Positions 25,716 through 35,486 are shown, numbered from the stretch's first letter. The stretch: DNA of 64,000 bases from Litoribaculum gwangyangense (GCF_039543505.1 NZ_BAABJW010000001.1:1054001-1118000), one strand, 5' to 3'. The notes: generated by a model not told the origin, from the sequence alone. Program-made: numbers and translations.

Positions 25716-26957
25716 ATGGACGTTTATTTTACAATTACTACCATTTTGGTTGTCCTGTCAGCCCTTTTTGGCTATATAAATGTGCGCTTTTTAAAATTAC
25801 CTAATACCATAGGTTTAATGTTTATAACTATTGTCTTTACATTAGTTGTTTTTGCATTAAGTTATTTTGATTCTACCTTGTTGGATGCTGAAAAATTTAT
25901 AATTAAGCAAATAAATTTTAGAACGGTTTTACTAGATGTTATGTTGAGTTTTTTGCTTTTTGCAGGGGCTTTACATACAAATTTTCAACAGCTAAAGATA
26001 CAACGATGGCCAGTTTTAGTATTTTCTACCTTTGGTGTTTTGGTGTCAACTTTTTTAGTTGGTTCAGCTGTTTTTTTACTTCTTAAATTAATTGGTTTAG
26101 AGATAAGCTTTATTTATTGTCTATTGTTTGGAGCATTAATATCTCCAACCGATCCTATTGCAGTTTTAGGGATATTGAAGAAATCTGGTGTACCAAAAAA
26201 ATTAGAAACAAAAATTGTAGGAGAATCTTTGTTTAACGATGGGGTTGGAGTTGTTGTGTTTTTAACTATTTTTCAAATAGCATCATTAGGCGCGGATGAA
26301 TTAACAGCTTTTGATGTATTTCAGTTATTTGGAAAAGAAGTTTTGGGAGGTATTTTATTGGGGGGATTCTTGGGATGGATTACCTATCGATTAATGAAGT
26401 CTATAAACGATTATGATATTGAAGTGATTATAACATTAGCCACAGTAATGGGTGGAACGGTGATAGCACACAAGCTTCATTTATCTGCGCCTTTGGCTAT
26501 GGTTACTGCAGGGTTGATTGTAGGTAACGATACGGTCAGAGAAGTTTCAATGAGTGAAATTACGGAGGCTTATGTTGATAAATTCTGGGAACTCATAGAT
26601 ATCCTTTTAAATACTATTCTATTTGTCTTAATTGGTATGGAAATTTTAGTTCTTACCTTTGAAACGGAATATATTTTAGCTGGTATTATAACAATCCCAA
26701 TTGTGTTGTTATGTCGCTATTTGTCTTTGTTACTACCAATAAATCTTTTTAAAAAGAAATTAGATTTTGTTCCGAAAACCAATTTGATAATGACTTGGGG
26801 TGGTTTGCGCGGAGGTATTTCCATTGCATTAGCCTTGGGTTTAACCGAGGCTATGCAAAGAGATCTATTTTTAGTTATAACATATATAGTTGTTGTGTTT
26901 TCTATATTAGTTCAAGGTCTTACCATAGGGAATTTAGTAAAACGTATAGAGAAATAG
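25716..26957 (+). CDS. CPA1-family Na+/H+ antiporter (NhaP-like)
   Basis: A 413-aa inner-membrane protein with about twelve helices. It holds the CPA1 motifs ALISPTDPIAVLGIL (about residues 140-154) and GESLFNDGVGVVVFL (about 168-182), whose acidic residues bind the cation. WGGLRGGISIALALGL (about 361-376) is another family signature. It exchanges Na+ (or K+) for protons. It is transcribed away from the arsenosugar cluster and ends 6 bases before the convergent acyl-CoA dehydrogenase gene. Confidence 0.92.
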   Translation: MDVYFTITTILVVLSALFGYINVRFLKLPNTIGLMFITIVFTLVVFALSYFDSTLLDAEKFIIKQINFRTVLLDVMLSFLLFAGALHTNFQQLKIQRWPVLVFSTFGVLVSTFLVGSAVFLLLKLIGLEISFIYCLLFGALISPTDPIAVLGILKKSGVPKKLETKIVGESLFNDGVGVVVFLTIFQIASLGADELTAFDVFQLFGKEVLGGILLGGFLGWITYRLMKSINDYDIEVIITLATVMGGTVIAHKLHLSAPLAMVTAGLIVGNDTVREVSMSEITEAYVDKFWELIDILLNTILFVLIGMEILVLTFETEYILAGIITIPIVLLCRYLSLLLPINLFKKKLDFVPKTNLIMTWGGLRGGISIALALGLTEAMQRDLFLVITYIVVVFSILVQGLTIGNLVKRIEK

Positions 26958-26963
26958 CTAAAG

Positions 26964-28106
26964 TTATTCCTTTATCAAACTCCTGGAAATCACAATTTTC
27001 TGTATTTCTGAAGTGCCTTCATAGATTTGTGTAATTTTCGCATCACGCATCAATCGTTCCACATGATAGTCTTTTACAAAACCATTACCACCATGAATTT
27101 GAACGGCTTCAACCGTGTGTTCCATAGCCACTTTTGAGGCGTACAATTTTGCCATAGCACTAGATTTGTCGTAATTATTGCCTTGGTCTTTATCCCAAGC
27201 AGCTTTTATAACCAGCATTCTAGCAGCTTCAATATCTGTATACATATCAGCTAGTTTAAACGCAATGGCTTGATGGTTACAAATTTCAGTTCCAAAAGCT
27301 TTACGCTCTTTAGAATATTTTAAAGCCAATTCATAGGCGCCAGAGGCTATTCCTAAAGCTTGAGCTGCTATGCCTATACGGCCACCAGAAAGCGTTTTCA
27401 TAGCAAATCTAAAACCAGAACCATTCGTACCAATTCTATTTTCTTTGGGAACTCTAACATCATTAAATTGTAATGTGTGCGTATCGCTTCCACGGATTCC
27501 AAGTTTGTTTTCTTTAGGTCCTACATGAAATCCTTCCATGCCTTTTTCAACAATAAAAGCATTAATACCGTGAGAACCTTTGTCTCTATCGGTTTGAGCA
27601 ATCACTAAATATACATCGGCACGACCACCATTGGTAATCCAGTTTTTTGTGCCATTAATAAGATAATGGTCGCCTTTATCTATGGCGGTTGTTTTTTGGG
27701 AAGTGGCATCACTACCTGCTTCAGGTTCACTTAAACAGAAAGCGCCAACATACTCTCCAGTTGCTAATTTGGTCAAATATTTTTGTTTTTGTTCTTCAGT
27801 TCCGTAAGCTTCGATACCATAACAAACCAGCGAATTATTGACGGAGACTATGACTGAGGCCGAAGCATCAACTTTTGATAATTCTTCCATAATAAGGACA
27901 TAGGAAATAGCATCCATGCCGCTTCCACCATATTTTGGGTCTACCATAATACCCATAAACCCTAAATCTCCCATTTTTTTAACAAGTTCTTTGGGAAAAT
28001 GTTGTTTTTCATCACGTTCAATAACACCCGGTAGGAGTTCTGTTTGTGCAAAATCGCGAGCGGCATCGCGTATCATCATATGTTCTTCAGAAAGGCTAAA
28101 ATTCAT
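26964..28106 (-). CDS. Acyl-CoA dehydrogenase
   Basis: A 380-aa FAD-dependent acyl-CoA dehydrogenase of normal length. It shows the first signature AFCLSEPEAGSDATS (about residues 122-136), GTKNWITNGGRAD, the helix RKAFGTEICNHQAIAF and the C-terminal IYEGTSEIQKIVISR with the likely catalytic Glu in YEGTSE. This pattern fits short-chain (butyryl-type) acyl-CoA dehydrogenases. No electron-transfer flavoprotein gene is near. Confidence 0.93.
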   Translation of the reverse strand: MNFSLSEEHMMIRDAARDFAQTELLPGVIERDEKQHFPKELVKKMGDLGFMGIMVDPKYGGSGMDAISYVLIMEELSKVDASASVIVSVNNSLVCYGIEAYGTEEQKQKYLTKLATGEYVGAFCLSEPEAGSDATSQKTTAIDKGDHYLINGTKNWITNGGRADVYLVIAQTDRDKGSHGINAFIVEKGMEGFHVGPKENKLGIRGSDTHTLQFNDVRVPKENRIGTNGSGFRFAMKTLSGGRIGIAAQALGIASGAYELALKYSKERKAFGTEICNHQAIAFKLADMYTDIEAARMLVIKAAWDKDQGNNYDKSSAMAKLYASKVAMEHTVEAVQIHGGNGFVKDYHVERLMRDAKITQIYEGTSEIQKIVISRSLIKE

Positions 28107-28201
28107 AATTCGTAATTAAAATGATATTTTGATAAAAAATGTTTACAAATATAGCCTTTTGATGTGAATTTTTCAATTACGATTATTATTTTTACCTCTC
28201 A

Positions 28202-29266
28202 ATGAAAAAAAATGAATATTATATTGTAGGCGTGATGTCTGGTACCTCATTGGACGGTATTGATTTGGTTTATTTGAATTTTCAATATAATGATGTCTGG
28301 CATTTTGAGATAATAAATTCTGAAACTGTCAACTATACTCATGATTGGTTTAACACCCTAAAGAATTTGGTAAGTTATCCTATTGAAAAACTAAAGCAAA
28401 TTGATGAAGACTATACGATTTATTTAGCTGGGGTCATAAAAAATTTCATCAAGCGTAATAACATAAAAAATATAGACGCGGTTTGTTCACATGGACATAC
28501 AGCGTTACACCAACCAGAAAAAAAACTAACCTATCAAATAGGTAATCAGCCTATATTGGCTAAACTGCTTAACGAAAAAGTGGTTTGTGATTTCAGGGTT
28601 CAGGATGTGGAGTTGGGTGGACAAGGTGCGCCCTTAGTCCCGATAGGGGATGAACTGTTGTTTTCTGAATATCATTACTGTTTAAATTTGGGGGGATTTG
28701 CAAACCTTTCAACGGAGATAGAAGGAAATAGAATAGCTTTTGATATTTGTCCCGTAAATATTGTGTTAAACCATTATGTTAATAAACTTGGTTTTGATTT
28801 TGATGATAAGGGTAAGATAGCTTCTACTGGCGTTGTAAATGAGAAATTATTGAATCAATTAAATACATTACCATTTTATAAGGAGGCCTATCCTAAGTCT
28901 TTGGGTTTGGAATGGGTTAACTCAAATATTTTTCCTTTAGTGGATGGGTTTAAACTAGAAATTAAGGATGCTTTAAGAACTTTTATAGAACATATTTCCA
29001 TTCAAATAGCTTCAGAAATCAACAAAAAAAATGGCGCTTCTGTTTTAATTACAGGTGGAGGGGCCTACAACACGTTTTTGATTCAAAGATTAAAAATTCT
29101 CTCAAAACCAACCATCATCATTCCAAGTAAAGAAGTCGTAGAGTATAAGGAAGCTCTAATTTTTGGACTATTGGGTGTGCTAAAACTCAGAGAACAAGTT
29201 AATTGCCTAAAAAGTGTTACGGGGGCAACTAAAAACCACAGCTCAGGCAAAATTTATCTACCTTAA
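28202..29266 (+). CDS. anmK: Anhydro-N-acetylmuramic acid kinase
   Basis: Phosphorylates 1,6-anhydro-N-acetylmuramic acid during peptidoglycan recycling. The ASKHA-fold ATP site is shown by VGVMSGTSLDGIDLVY (about residues 9-24), CSHGHTALHQP (about 97-107) and LNLGGFANLS. LITGGGAYNTFLIQRL (about 282-297) is the second phosphate motif. Its 354 aa match the Bacteroidetes form. It is transcribed divergently from the acyl-CoA dehydrogenase gene. Confidence 0.93.
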   Translation: MKKNEYYIVGVMSGTSLDGIDLVYLNFQYNDVWHFEIINSETVNYTHDWFNTLKNLVSYPIEKLKQIDEDYTIYLAGVIKNFIKRNNIKNIDAVCSHGHTALHQPEKKLTYQIGNQPILAKLLNEKVVCDFRVQDVELGGQGAPLVPIGDELLFSEYHYCLNLGGFANLSTEIEGNRIAFDICPVNIVLNHYVNKLGFDFDDKGKIASTGVVNEKLLNQLNTLPFYKEAYPKSLGLEWVNSNIFPLVDGFKLEIKDALRTFIEHISIQIASEINKKNGASVLITGGGAYNTFLIQRLKILSKPTIIIPSKEVVEYKEALIFGLLGVLKLREQVNCLKSVTGATKNHSSGKIYLP

Positions 29267-29304
29267 AAATAACAAAAAATTAATCTTAAAGGATTTTAGT
29301 TTTT

Positions 29305-29312
29305 TATATTTG
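29305..29312 (+). promoter_or_regulatory. -7 box upstream of the amino-acid dehydrogenase gene
   Basis: TATATTTG fits TAnnTTTG exactly and lies about 100 bases before the ATG at 29415, implying a leader of about 95 bases. A -33 TTTG at normal spacing is not clear. Confidence 0.5.
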
Positions 29313-29414
29313 TTACATAACTAATTTAATACTTTCCTTATGACACAGCTTTAGCTACCCTTAAGTGACTTCCCCAAAAAATTTATTAAAGCTAAACTAA
29401 TCATCAATGTAGAA

Positions 29415-30641
29415 ATGAAGGAATTATTAAAAAAGTACGAAAATAAAGAGCCTGAAATTGTTTTTAATTGGAAAGATACCAAAACAGAAGCCGAAGGTTG
29501 GGTAGTTATAAATTCTCTAAGAGGGGGAGCTGCTGGTGGAGGAACGAGAATGCGTAAAGGATTGGATATGAATGAAGTGTTATCACTTGCAAAAACTATG
29601 GAAATTAAATTTACGGTCTCTGGTCCTGCTATAGGAGGCGCCAAATCGGGTATTAATTTCGATCCGCATGACCCAAGAAAAAAAGATGTTCTTGAGCGCT
29701 GGTATAAAGTTGTTTCACCGTTGCTAAAAAGTTACTATGGTACGGGTGGTGATTTAAATGTTGATGAAATTCATGAAGTTATTCCTATTACTGAAGAAAG
29801 TGGTGTTTGGCATCCACAAGAAGGTGTCTTTAATGGGCATTTTAAACCAACAGAAGCCGATAAAATTAACAGAATAGGGCAATTGCGTCAAGGTGTTATT
29901 AAGGTTATTGAAAACCCCATTTATTCGCCAAATGTTCAAAGAAAATACACCGTTGCCGATATGATTACCGGTTTTGGTGTTGCCGAAGCTGTAAAACAAT
30001 ATTATAATGTTTATGGTGGTGATGTTAAAGGAAAACGAGCTGTTATACAAGGTTTTGGTAATGTGGGGGCAGCAGCAGCGTTTTATTTGTCACAAATGGG
30101 AGCAAAAGTAGTTGGTATTATTGATGTGGTCGGAGGGTTGATTAATGAGGAGGGTTTTACTTTTGATGAAATAACCAATCTCTTTTTAGCCAAAAAGGGT
30201 AATAATTTAGTTGCCAATAATTTAATTCCATTTGATGAGATAAATGAAAAAATTTGGTCTATTCAAACAGAAATTTTTGCACCTTGTGCTGCGTCACGTT
30301 TAATTACTATTCATCAAATAGATGAAATGATAGATAGTGGTTTAGAAGTAATATCTTGTGGGGCCAATGTGCCTTTCGCAGATAAGGAAATTTTCTTTGG
30401 TCCCATCATGGAGCATACCGATTATAAAGTAAGCTTAATTCCAGATTTTATATCAAATTGTGGAATGGCTCGTGTTTTTGCTTATTTTATGGAACGAAGA
30501 GTGCAAATGACCGATGAAGCCATTTTTAATGATACGTCAAAAACTATTAGAAAAGCAATTGAAAAAATTTACAATAAAAATAAATCGAAAACTGAAATTA
30601 GTGCCACTGCATTCGAAATAGCACTAAACCAACTTATTTAA
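29415..30641 (+). CDS. Glu/Leu/Phe/Val dehydrogenase
   Basis: An NAD(P)-dependent amino-acid dehydrogenase, 408 aa. The catalytic lysine lies in GPAIGGAKSGINFDP (about residues 74-88), the substrate Asp in GTGGDLNVDE, and the coenzyme fold begins at GFGNVGAAAAFYLSQMGAKV (about 214-233). It catalyses reversible oxidative deamination of glutamate or branched-chain amino acids; leucine or valine use is typical of this shorter group, but specificity cannot be set by eye. The nhaD gene follows after 10 bases. Confidence 0.9.
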   Translation: MKELLKKYENKEPEIVFNWKDTKTEAEGWVVINSLRGGAAGGGTRMRKGLDMNEVLSLAKTMEIKFTVSGPAIGGAKSGINFDPHDPRKKDVLERWYKVVSPLLKSYYGTGGDLNVDEIHEVIPITEESGVWHPQEGVFNGHFKPTEADKINRIGQLRQGVIKVIENPIYSPNVQRKYTVADMITGFGVAEAVKQYYNVYGGDVKGKRAVIQGFGNVGAAAAFYLSQMGAKVVGIIDVVGGLINEEGFTFDEITNLFLAKKGNNLVANNLIPFDEINEKIWSIQTEIFAPCAASRLITIHQIDEMIDSGLEVISCGANVPFADKEIFFGPIMEHTDYKVSLIPDFISNCGMARVFAYFMERRVQMTDEAIFNDTSKTIRKAIEKIYNKNKSKTEISATAFEIALNQLI

Positions 30642-30651
30642 AAATAAATTT

Positions 30652-32058
30652 ATGGAAGCAGCAATTATTTTGGTATTTGTAATGGGTTATCTAGCCATTA
30701 CCATAGAACATAGTATAAAAATAGATAAACTTATTCCAGCATTGGTTATGATGGCTATTTGTTGGGCCTTAATAGCTTTAGGTTTAGAAAGTTTCCCTCA
30801 ATGGTTTGATTCAGCTAATCACGCCCTTTTAGAAGGCTTTGGTTCCATGGGAGCAGAGGAGAAAATGCATCTTATGGAGGAAACGTTGTTGCATCATTTA
30901 GGTAAAACGGCTGAAATTTTAGTATTTCTCTTAGGAGCTATGACCATCGTTGAGATTATTGACTATTTCGATGGCTTTTCAACAATAAAAGATTTTGTTA
31001 AAACCAAAAAGAAAACCAAGATACTATGGATTTTTTCAATATTGGCATTTATTTTATCGGCTATTATTGACAACCTAACAGCAACTATAGTGCTTATTTC
31101 CATCCTCCAAAAAATAGTAAAAGACAGAGATGTTCGTCTTTGGTACGCAGGTTTAATTATTATCGCAGCAAATGCCGGAGGTGCTTGGTCTCCTATTGGA
31201 GATGTAACAACTACCATGTTATGGATTGGCAAAAAGGTTTCAACGGGTCATTTGATAGGCTATTTATTTATCCCATCCTTATTGTGTATGGCTGTACCAT
31301 CCTTTATAGCGTCATTTTTGCCAATATTTAAAGGAGAATTAGATGTTGACGAAGAAAAAGAGGAAAAGAAATCCAAGTTTAGTGGTACCATGTTGTATCT
31401 TGGTTTGGGAGCGATTGTTTTTGTGCCAATATTTAAAATGATTACACATTTACCACCTTATGTTGGTATGATGTTATCATTAGGAGTTGTTGCTATTTTT
31501 GCTGAAATTTACAGTAGTTCAAAATTTAGTATGTCGGTTCATGATGCAGAAGAAAGTGATGCCCATGCTCAACATAGCCCTGTGCATCATTCCCTTTCAA
31601 AAATTGAACTGCCAAGTATCTTATTTTTCTTAGGGATATTAATGGCAGTTGCAGCTTTGGAATCTTTGGGTATTCTATTTGGATTTGCTGAATCTTTGCA
31701 GGAAATTATGCCCATGTTAGGAACTGAAATGCATTATTCTTATGAACCCAATGGTGGTGTTTCAGATTTGGTTATTTTGTTACTTGGTGTTGGTTCGGCA
31801 GTTATTGATAATGTGCCCCTAGTGGCAGCAAGTTTGGGGATGTTTCATGAACCTATGGATAACGAATTATGGCACTTTATAGCTTATTCTGCAGGTACTG
31901 GCGGTAGTATGTTAATCATTGGTTCTGCGGCTGGAGTTGTGGCTATGGGTATGGAAAAAATAGACTTTTTCTGGTACTTAAAAAAGATTTCATGGTTGGC
32001 TTTAATCGGTTTTTTAGTGGGTGCCGCAGCATTTATGGTAACAAGAACATTATTTTAA
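30652..32058 (+). CDS. nhaD: NhaD-type Na+/H+ antiporter
   Basis: A 468-aa membrane protein with at least ten hydrophobic helices. The NhaD signatures are visible: LGAMTIVEIIDYFDGF (about residues 94-109), IDNLTATIVLISIL (about 139-152), NAGGAWSPIGDVTTTMLWI (about 174-192) and AVIDNVPLVAASLGM. It extrudes Na+ or Li+ in exchange for protons. A His-rich hydrophilic loop (around residues 300-320, SDAHAQHSPVHH) lies between helices. It precedes the ExbB-ExbD-TonB set. Confidence 0.92.
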   Translation: MEAAIILVFVMGYLAITIEHSIKIDKLIPALVMMAICWALIALGLESFPQWFDSANHALLEGFGSMGAEEKMHLMEETLLHHLGKTAEILVFLLGAMTIVEIIDYFDGFSTIKDFVKTKKKTKILWIFSILAFILSAIIDNLTATIVLISILQKIVKDRDVRLWYAGLIIIAANAGGAWSPIGDVTTTMLWIGKKVSTGHLIGYLFIPSLLCMAVPSFIASFLPIFKGELDVDEEKEEKKSKFSGTMLYLGLGAIVFVPIFKMITHLPPYVGMMLSLGVVAIFAEIYSSSKFSMSVHDAEESDAHAQHSPVHHSLSKIELPSILFFLGILMAVAALESLGILFGFAESLQEIMPMLGTEMHYSYEPNGGVSDLVILLLGVGSAVIDNVPLVAASLGMFHEPMDNELWHFIAYSAGTGGSMLIIGSAAGVVAMGMEKIDFFWYLKKISWLALIGFLVGAAAFMVTRTLF

Positions 32059-32110
32059 TATACTTTATAAACAAAAGATACGTTATACAGTTGCAATAAA
32101 TTAATATTAT

Positions 32111-32812
32111 ATGCTAAATACATTATTACAGAACACCCAAGAAGGTGCAGAAGTTTTAACGGATGGAGAATCTGTTGAAAAAACAATCTCTATAATAGAA
32201 TTAATAAGTAGTGGCGGTGCCGCAGGACAAGTCATCATAGCGGTTCTGTTTTTGTTGTTGGTTGCTGCGATTTATATTTATTTTGAGCGTATTTTTGCTA
32301 TAAAAGCAGCCTCCAATGTAGACGCTAATTTCATGAATCAAATTAAAGACCATGTCAGTAATGGTAAAATTGATTCTGCACAAATGCTTTGTGCTCAAGT
32401 AAATTCTCCAGTATCAAGATTGATAGGAAAAGGCATTTCACGAATTGGGAAACCCCTTGCCGATATTAATACAGCTATTGAAAATGCAGGACGTTTGGAG
32501 ATTTACGGATTAGAAAAAAATGTTAGTATTTTGGCAACCATTTCTGGTGCAGCACCCATGATAGGATTTCTTGGTACAGTAATTGGAATGATATTAGCCA
32601 TTTTTGAACTAGCAAATGCTGGTGGTTCTATACAAATGGATGTTTTGGCTGGAGGTTTATATACTGCTATGACCACTACAGTTGCAGGTTTAATAGTTGG
32701 TATAGTAGCATACATGGCTTATAACCATTTAGTAGTAAAAACAGATAAGGTGATTTACCAAATGGAAGCAAATTCATTGGAGTTTCTAGATCACTTAAAC
32801 GAACCAACATAA
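32111..32812 (+). CDS. exbB: ExbB/TolQ-type proton channel protein
   Basis: A 233-aa inner-membrane protein with three helices: about residues 37-57, 140-165 and 175-200. The MotA/TolQ/ExbB core is seen in ISGAAPMIGFLGTVIGMI (about 144-161) and GGLYTAMTTTVAGLIVGIVA. With ExbD it forms the proton-motive-force-driven motor that energises TonB. The exbD gene starts 1 base after its stop. Confidence 0.93.
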   Translation: MLNTLLQNTQEGAEVLTDGESVEKTISIIELISSGGAAGQVIIAVLFLLLVAAIYIYFERIFAIKAASNVDANFMNQIKDHVSNGKIDSAQMLCAQVNSPVSRLIGKGISRIGKPLADINTAIENAGRLEIYGLEKNVSILATISGAAPMIGFLGTVIGMILAIFELANAGGSIQMDVLAGGLYTAMTTTVAGLIVGIVAYMAYNHLVVKTDKVIYQMEANSLEFLDHLNEPT

Positions 32813-32813
32813 T

Positions 32814-33206
32814 ATGAATTTTAGAGGAAGAAATAAAGTAACGCCAGAATTCAATATGTCGTCTATGACGGATATTGTATTTTTACTTCTTATATTTTTT
32901 ATGATTGCTTCTACTCTTGTAACTACTAATGCTATTGATATATTATTGCCAAAAGCAAGTGGAAAAACCGAGAATAAAAAGTCTGTCGCTGTAAGTATCA
33001 AAAAAGATTTGACTTATTATATTGATCAAAGACGCGTTGGTGAAAGTGTTCTTGAAAATGAACTATTGGCAGCATTATCTTCACAAGAAAAACCAACCAT
33101 CATTTTAAGAGCAGAAAAATCAGTGCCGGTAGAAAATGTAGTGAAGGTTATGGACATAGCCAACCGAAACAAGTTTAAGGTGATTTTAGCGGTAAAGCCC
33201 AATTAA
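32814..33206 (+). CDS. exbD: ExbD/TolR-type protein
   Basis: A 130-aa protein with one N-terminal helix (IVFLLLIFFMIASTL, about residues 21-35) preceded by SMTDIVF, where the Asp is the conserved proton-carrying residue of the family. The periplasmic part ends with the typical MDIANRNKFKVILAVKP strand. It overlaps tonB by 1 base. Confidence 0.93.
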   Translation: MNFRGRNKVTPEFNMSSMTDIVFLLLIFFMIASTLVTTNAIDILLPKASGKTENKKSVAVSIKKDLTYYIDQRRVGESVLENELLAALSSQEKPTIILRAEKSVPVENVVKVMDIANRNKFKVILAVKPN

Positions 33207-34054
33207 TGAAATACTTACAAACCAAACATGAAAGAAATTCAGCAAAATTAACAGCTTTGATTACTGTAATATTGTTGCTTCTACTGTTTGTAGTTGGTAC
33301 CACTTATATGGATCCACCTGAGGAATTTGGGGTGGCCGTAAATTTTGGAAATACCGATTTTGGGAAAGGCAATGTACAGCCTAAAGAACCTGTAAAGTCT
33401 ACTCCGCAAGAAGTGAATGAAATCCCACAGCCTGAAGCTGCAAAAGCAGAACCCACAACATCCTCGGAAGTTAAAGAAGAAGTGTTAACCGCTGAAAATG
33501 CAGAGGAAATAGCTATCAAAAAACAAAAAGAAGCTGAAGCAAAAGCCAAGGCTATTGCTGATGCGAAAGCCAAAGCAGAGGCTGATAGAATTGCTAAAGA
33601 AAAGAGGGAGCAAGAAGAAAAAAAGAAAAAATTGGATGCTCTAATAGGGGGTGTAAGCAAATCCGATGGCACTTCTAGCGGTAGCGAAGGTAATGATGAT
33701 AAAGTAGGAGATAAAGGGCAGCTAGATGGCAACCCCTATGCCCCAAGTTACTTTGGTGGTCAAGGCTCAGGTAGTGGAGGGGTTGGTTATGGTTTAAACG
33801 GCAGAGGACGCGCTACTTATCAAACTTTAAAACAGGATTGTAACGAATCTGGGATGGTGATTGTTAGAATCGTTGTAAACCAAAATGGAAACGTTATTGA
33901 AGCAGTCCCGGGTGTAAAAGGAACTACCAATACGGCATCATGTTTATTGGAGCCAGCAAAAAAAATAGCTTTATCCCACAAATGGCCAGCAGATTTCAAT
34001 GCACCTTCAAAACAAATAGGTTTTGTTAAAGTTAACTTCAAATTGGGTCAGTAA
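33206..34054 (+). CDS. tonB: TonB-like energy transducer
   Basis: A 282-aa protein with one N-terminal helix (about residues 15-33), a long Lys/Glu/Ala-rich periplasmic spacer with a coiled-coil character (about 90-145), a Gly/Ser-rich linker and a C-terminal TonB-type domain (about 205-282: MVIVRIVVNQNGNVIEAVPG). Two cysteines (CNESG and ASCLLEP) could form a disulfide. It couples the ExbB-ExbD motor to outer-membrane transporters; the targets are not in this window. folC follows by 3 bases. Confidence 0.88.
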   Translation: MKYLQTKHERNSAKLTALITVILLLLLFVVGTTYMDPPEEFGVAVNFGNTDFGKGNVQPKEPVKSTPQEVNEIPQPEAAKAEPTTSSEVKEEVLTAENAEEIAIKKQKEAEAKAKAIADAKAKAEADRIAKEKREQEEKKKKLDALIGGVSKSDGTSSGSEGNDDKVGDKGQLDGNPYAPSYFGGQGSGSGGVGYGLNGRGRATYQTLKQDCNESGMVIVRIVVNQNGNVIEAVPGVKGTTNTASCLLEPAKKIALSHKWPADFNAPSKQIGFVKVNFKLGQ

Positions 34055-34057
34055 AAA

Positions 34058-35275
34058 ATGACGTATCAGGATACTTTTAATTGGATGTTTTCGCAATTAC
34101 CAATGTATCAAAATCAAGGTAAAACCGCTTTCAGAAAAGACCTTACCAATACAATTAAGTTAGCTAAACATCTTAATTATCCAGAGAATCATTTTAAATC
34201 CATACATGTTACAGGAACCAATGGTAAAGGCTCCACTAGCCACATGTTGGCATCCATTCTTCAAGAATCCGGTTATAAAGTTGGATTATATACCTCACCA
34301 CATTTAAAAGATTTCAGGGAACGAATAAAGCTTAACGGAAAAGAAGTCAGTAAGCAATTTGTAATGGGTTTTATAAAACGTAATAAAGCTTTTTTTGAAG
34401 CCAATCAATTGTCCTTTTTTGAAATGACGGTTGGTATGGCTTTCGAATATTTTTCAAAACAGAACGTGGATATTGCCGTTATTGAAGTTGGTATGGGAGG
34501 GCGTTTGGATTCCACCAATATTATTACCCCAGAAGTTTCTGTTATAACTAATATTGGTTTAGATCACACCCAATTTTTAGGGAATACCTTAGAGGCCATA
34601 GCTTTCGAAAAGGGTGGGATTATAAAACCAAATATTCCCGTTATCATTGGAGAAACTCAAAAGGAAACTTCTTCAGTTTTTAATGATTTGGCTAAAAAAA
34701 ACAATTCTGAAATTGTATTTGCTGACAAAAATATTTCCGAAGTTTACAAGTCAGATTTAAAAGGAACTTACCAAGAAAAAAATATTAGAACTGTTATACA
34801 AGCCATAAAAATTCTTCGAAAAAGAGGATATAGAATTTCACAAAAACACCTTGAAAAAGGGTTGTTAAAGGTTAAAAAAAATACTGGTTTATTGGGTCGC
34901 TGGCAAGTTTTACAGGAAAACCCTCAGGTAGTTTGCGATACGGGTCACAATAGAGAGGGATTGGTTTATGTAATGAAACAGCTATCTGAGCAAGTTTTCG
35001 ACAAACTTCATATGGTTTTTGGTGTTGTAAATGATAAGGATTTAGACACCATAATCGATTTATTGCCAAAAAGGGCGACTTACTATTTTTGTAAACCAGG
35101 TATTCCACGTGGTTTAAATGCCAATGAGCTAAAACGTGTTTTTAATGAATATGGTCTAAAAGGAGAGGCTTACAATTCAGTTAATGAAGCTTATAAAACA
35201 GCAGTAGAAAATTCAAAAACAAATGATTTTGTTTTTGTTGGAGGTAGTACTTTTGTTGTGGCTGAAATAATTTAA
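34058..35275 (+). CDS. folC: Bifunctional folylpolyglutamate/dihydrofolate synthase
   Basis: A 405-aa Mur-ligase-like enzyme that adds glutamate to dihydropteroate and folates. The P-loop is HVTGTNGKGSTSHMLA (about residues 49-64), followed by VGLYTSPHLKDFRERI (about 72-87), a folate-site signature. Also seen are VGMGGRLDSTN and ITNIGLDHTQFLG. It ends 20 bases before the -33 region of a tRNA-Val promoter. The gene is the last of the nhaD-exbB-exbD-tonB-folC run. Confidence 0.93.
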   Translation: MTYQDTFNWMFSQLPMYQNQGKTAFRKDLTNTIKLAKHLNYPENHFKSIHVTGTNGKGSTSHMLASILQESGYKVGLYTSPHLKDFRERIKLNGKEVSKQFVMGFIKRNKAFFEANQLSFFEMTVGMAFEYFSKQNVDIAVIEVGMGGRLDSTNIITPEVSVITNIGLDHTQFLGNTLEAIAFEKGGIIKPNIPVIIGETQKETSSVFNDLAKKNNSEIVFADKNISEVYKSDLKGTYQEKNIRTVIQAIKILRKRGYRISQKHLEKGLLKVKKNTGLLGRWQVLQENPQVVCDTGHNREGLVYVMKQLSEQVFDKLHMVFGVVNDKDLDTIIDLLPKRATYYFCKPGIPRGLNANELKRVFNEYGLKGEAYNSVNEAYKTAVENSKTNDFVFVGGSTFVVAEII

Positions 35276-35294
35276 TTTTTTATTGAAAAAGTTT

Positions 35295-35323
35295 TTGCAA
35301 TATTAAAAACTAGGTTATATTTG
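35295..35323 (+). promoter_or_regulatory. Promoter of tRNA-Val(TAC)
   Basis: A -33 TTG (35295-35297) and a -7 TATATTTG (35316-35323) are separated by 18 bases, matching the Bacteroidetes consensus. The tRNA starts 15 bases further on. Confidence 0.75.
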
Positions 35324-35337
35324 CAATCCAATTTAGA

Positions 35338-35412
35338 GGGCGCATAGCTCAGTTGGTTCAGAGCACTTGGTTTACACCCAAGGGGTCGGGGGTTCGAATC
35401 CCTCTGCGCCCA
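35338..35412 (+). tRNA. tRNA-Val (anticodon TAC)
   Basis: A 75-nt cloverleaf. The acceptor stem is GGGCGCA with TGCGCCC and discriminator A; the D-loop has AGCTCAGTTGGTTCAGAGC; the anticodon stem CTTGG/CCAAG holds loop TTTACAC (anticodon TAC, reads GTA and related Val codons); the T-loop is GGTTCGAATCC. No CCA is encoded. Confidence 0.97.
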
Positions 35413-35413
35413 C

Positions 35414-35447
35414 AAAATCCTAAGGTTTTTTACTTTAGGATTTTTCA
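35414..35447 (+). terminator. Intrinsic terminator between the two tRNA genes
   Basis: AAATCCTAA and TTTAGGATTT form a hairpin around a T-rich loop, followed by T residues. It lies directly after tRNA-Val(TAC), so the next tRNA likely has its own promoter. Confidence 0.7.
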
Positions 35448-35453
35448 TTTTAT

Positions 35454-35461
35454 TATCTTTG
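35454..35461 (+). promoter_or_regulatory. -7 box of tRNA-Val(GAC)
   Basis: TATCTTTG matches TAnnTTTG exactly and lies 25 bases before the tRNA. The -33 region is T-rich without a clean TTTG. Confidence 0.55.
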
Positions 35462-35486
35462 TTTAGCAGTAAATTTAATAAAAAAA

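Noticed and set aside
33304..33732. 142-codon minus-strand ORF rich in Ala/Ser/Phe
   Set aside because: Antisense to the Lys/Glu/Ala-rich spacer of tonB, which produces long open antisense frames.
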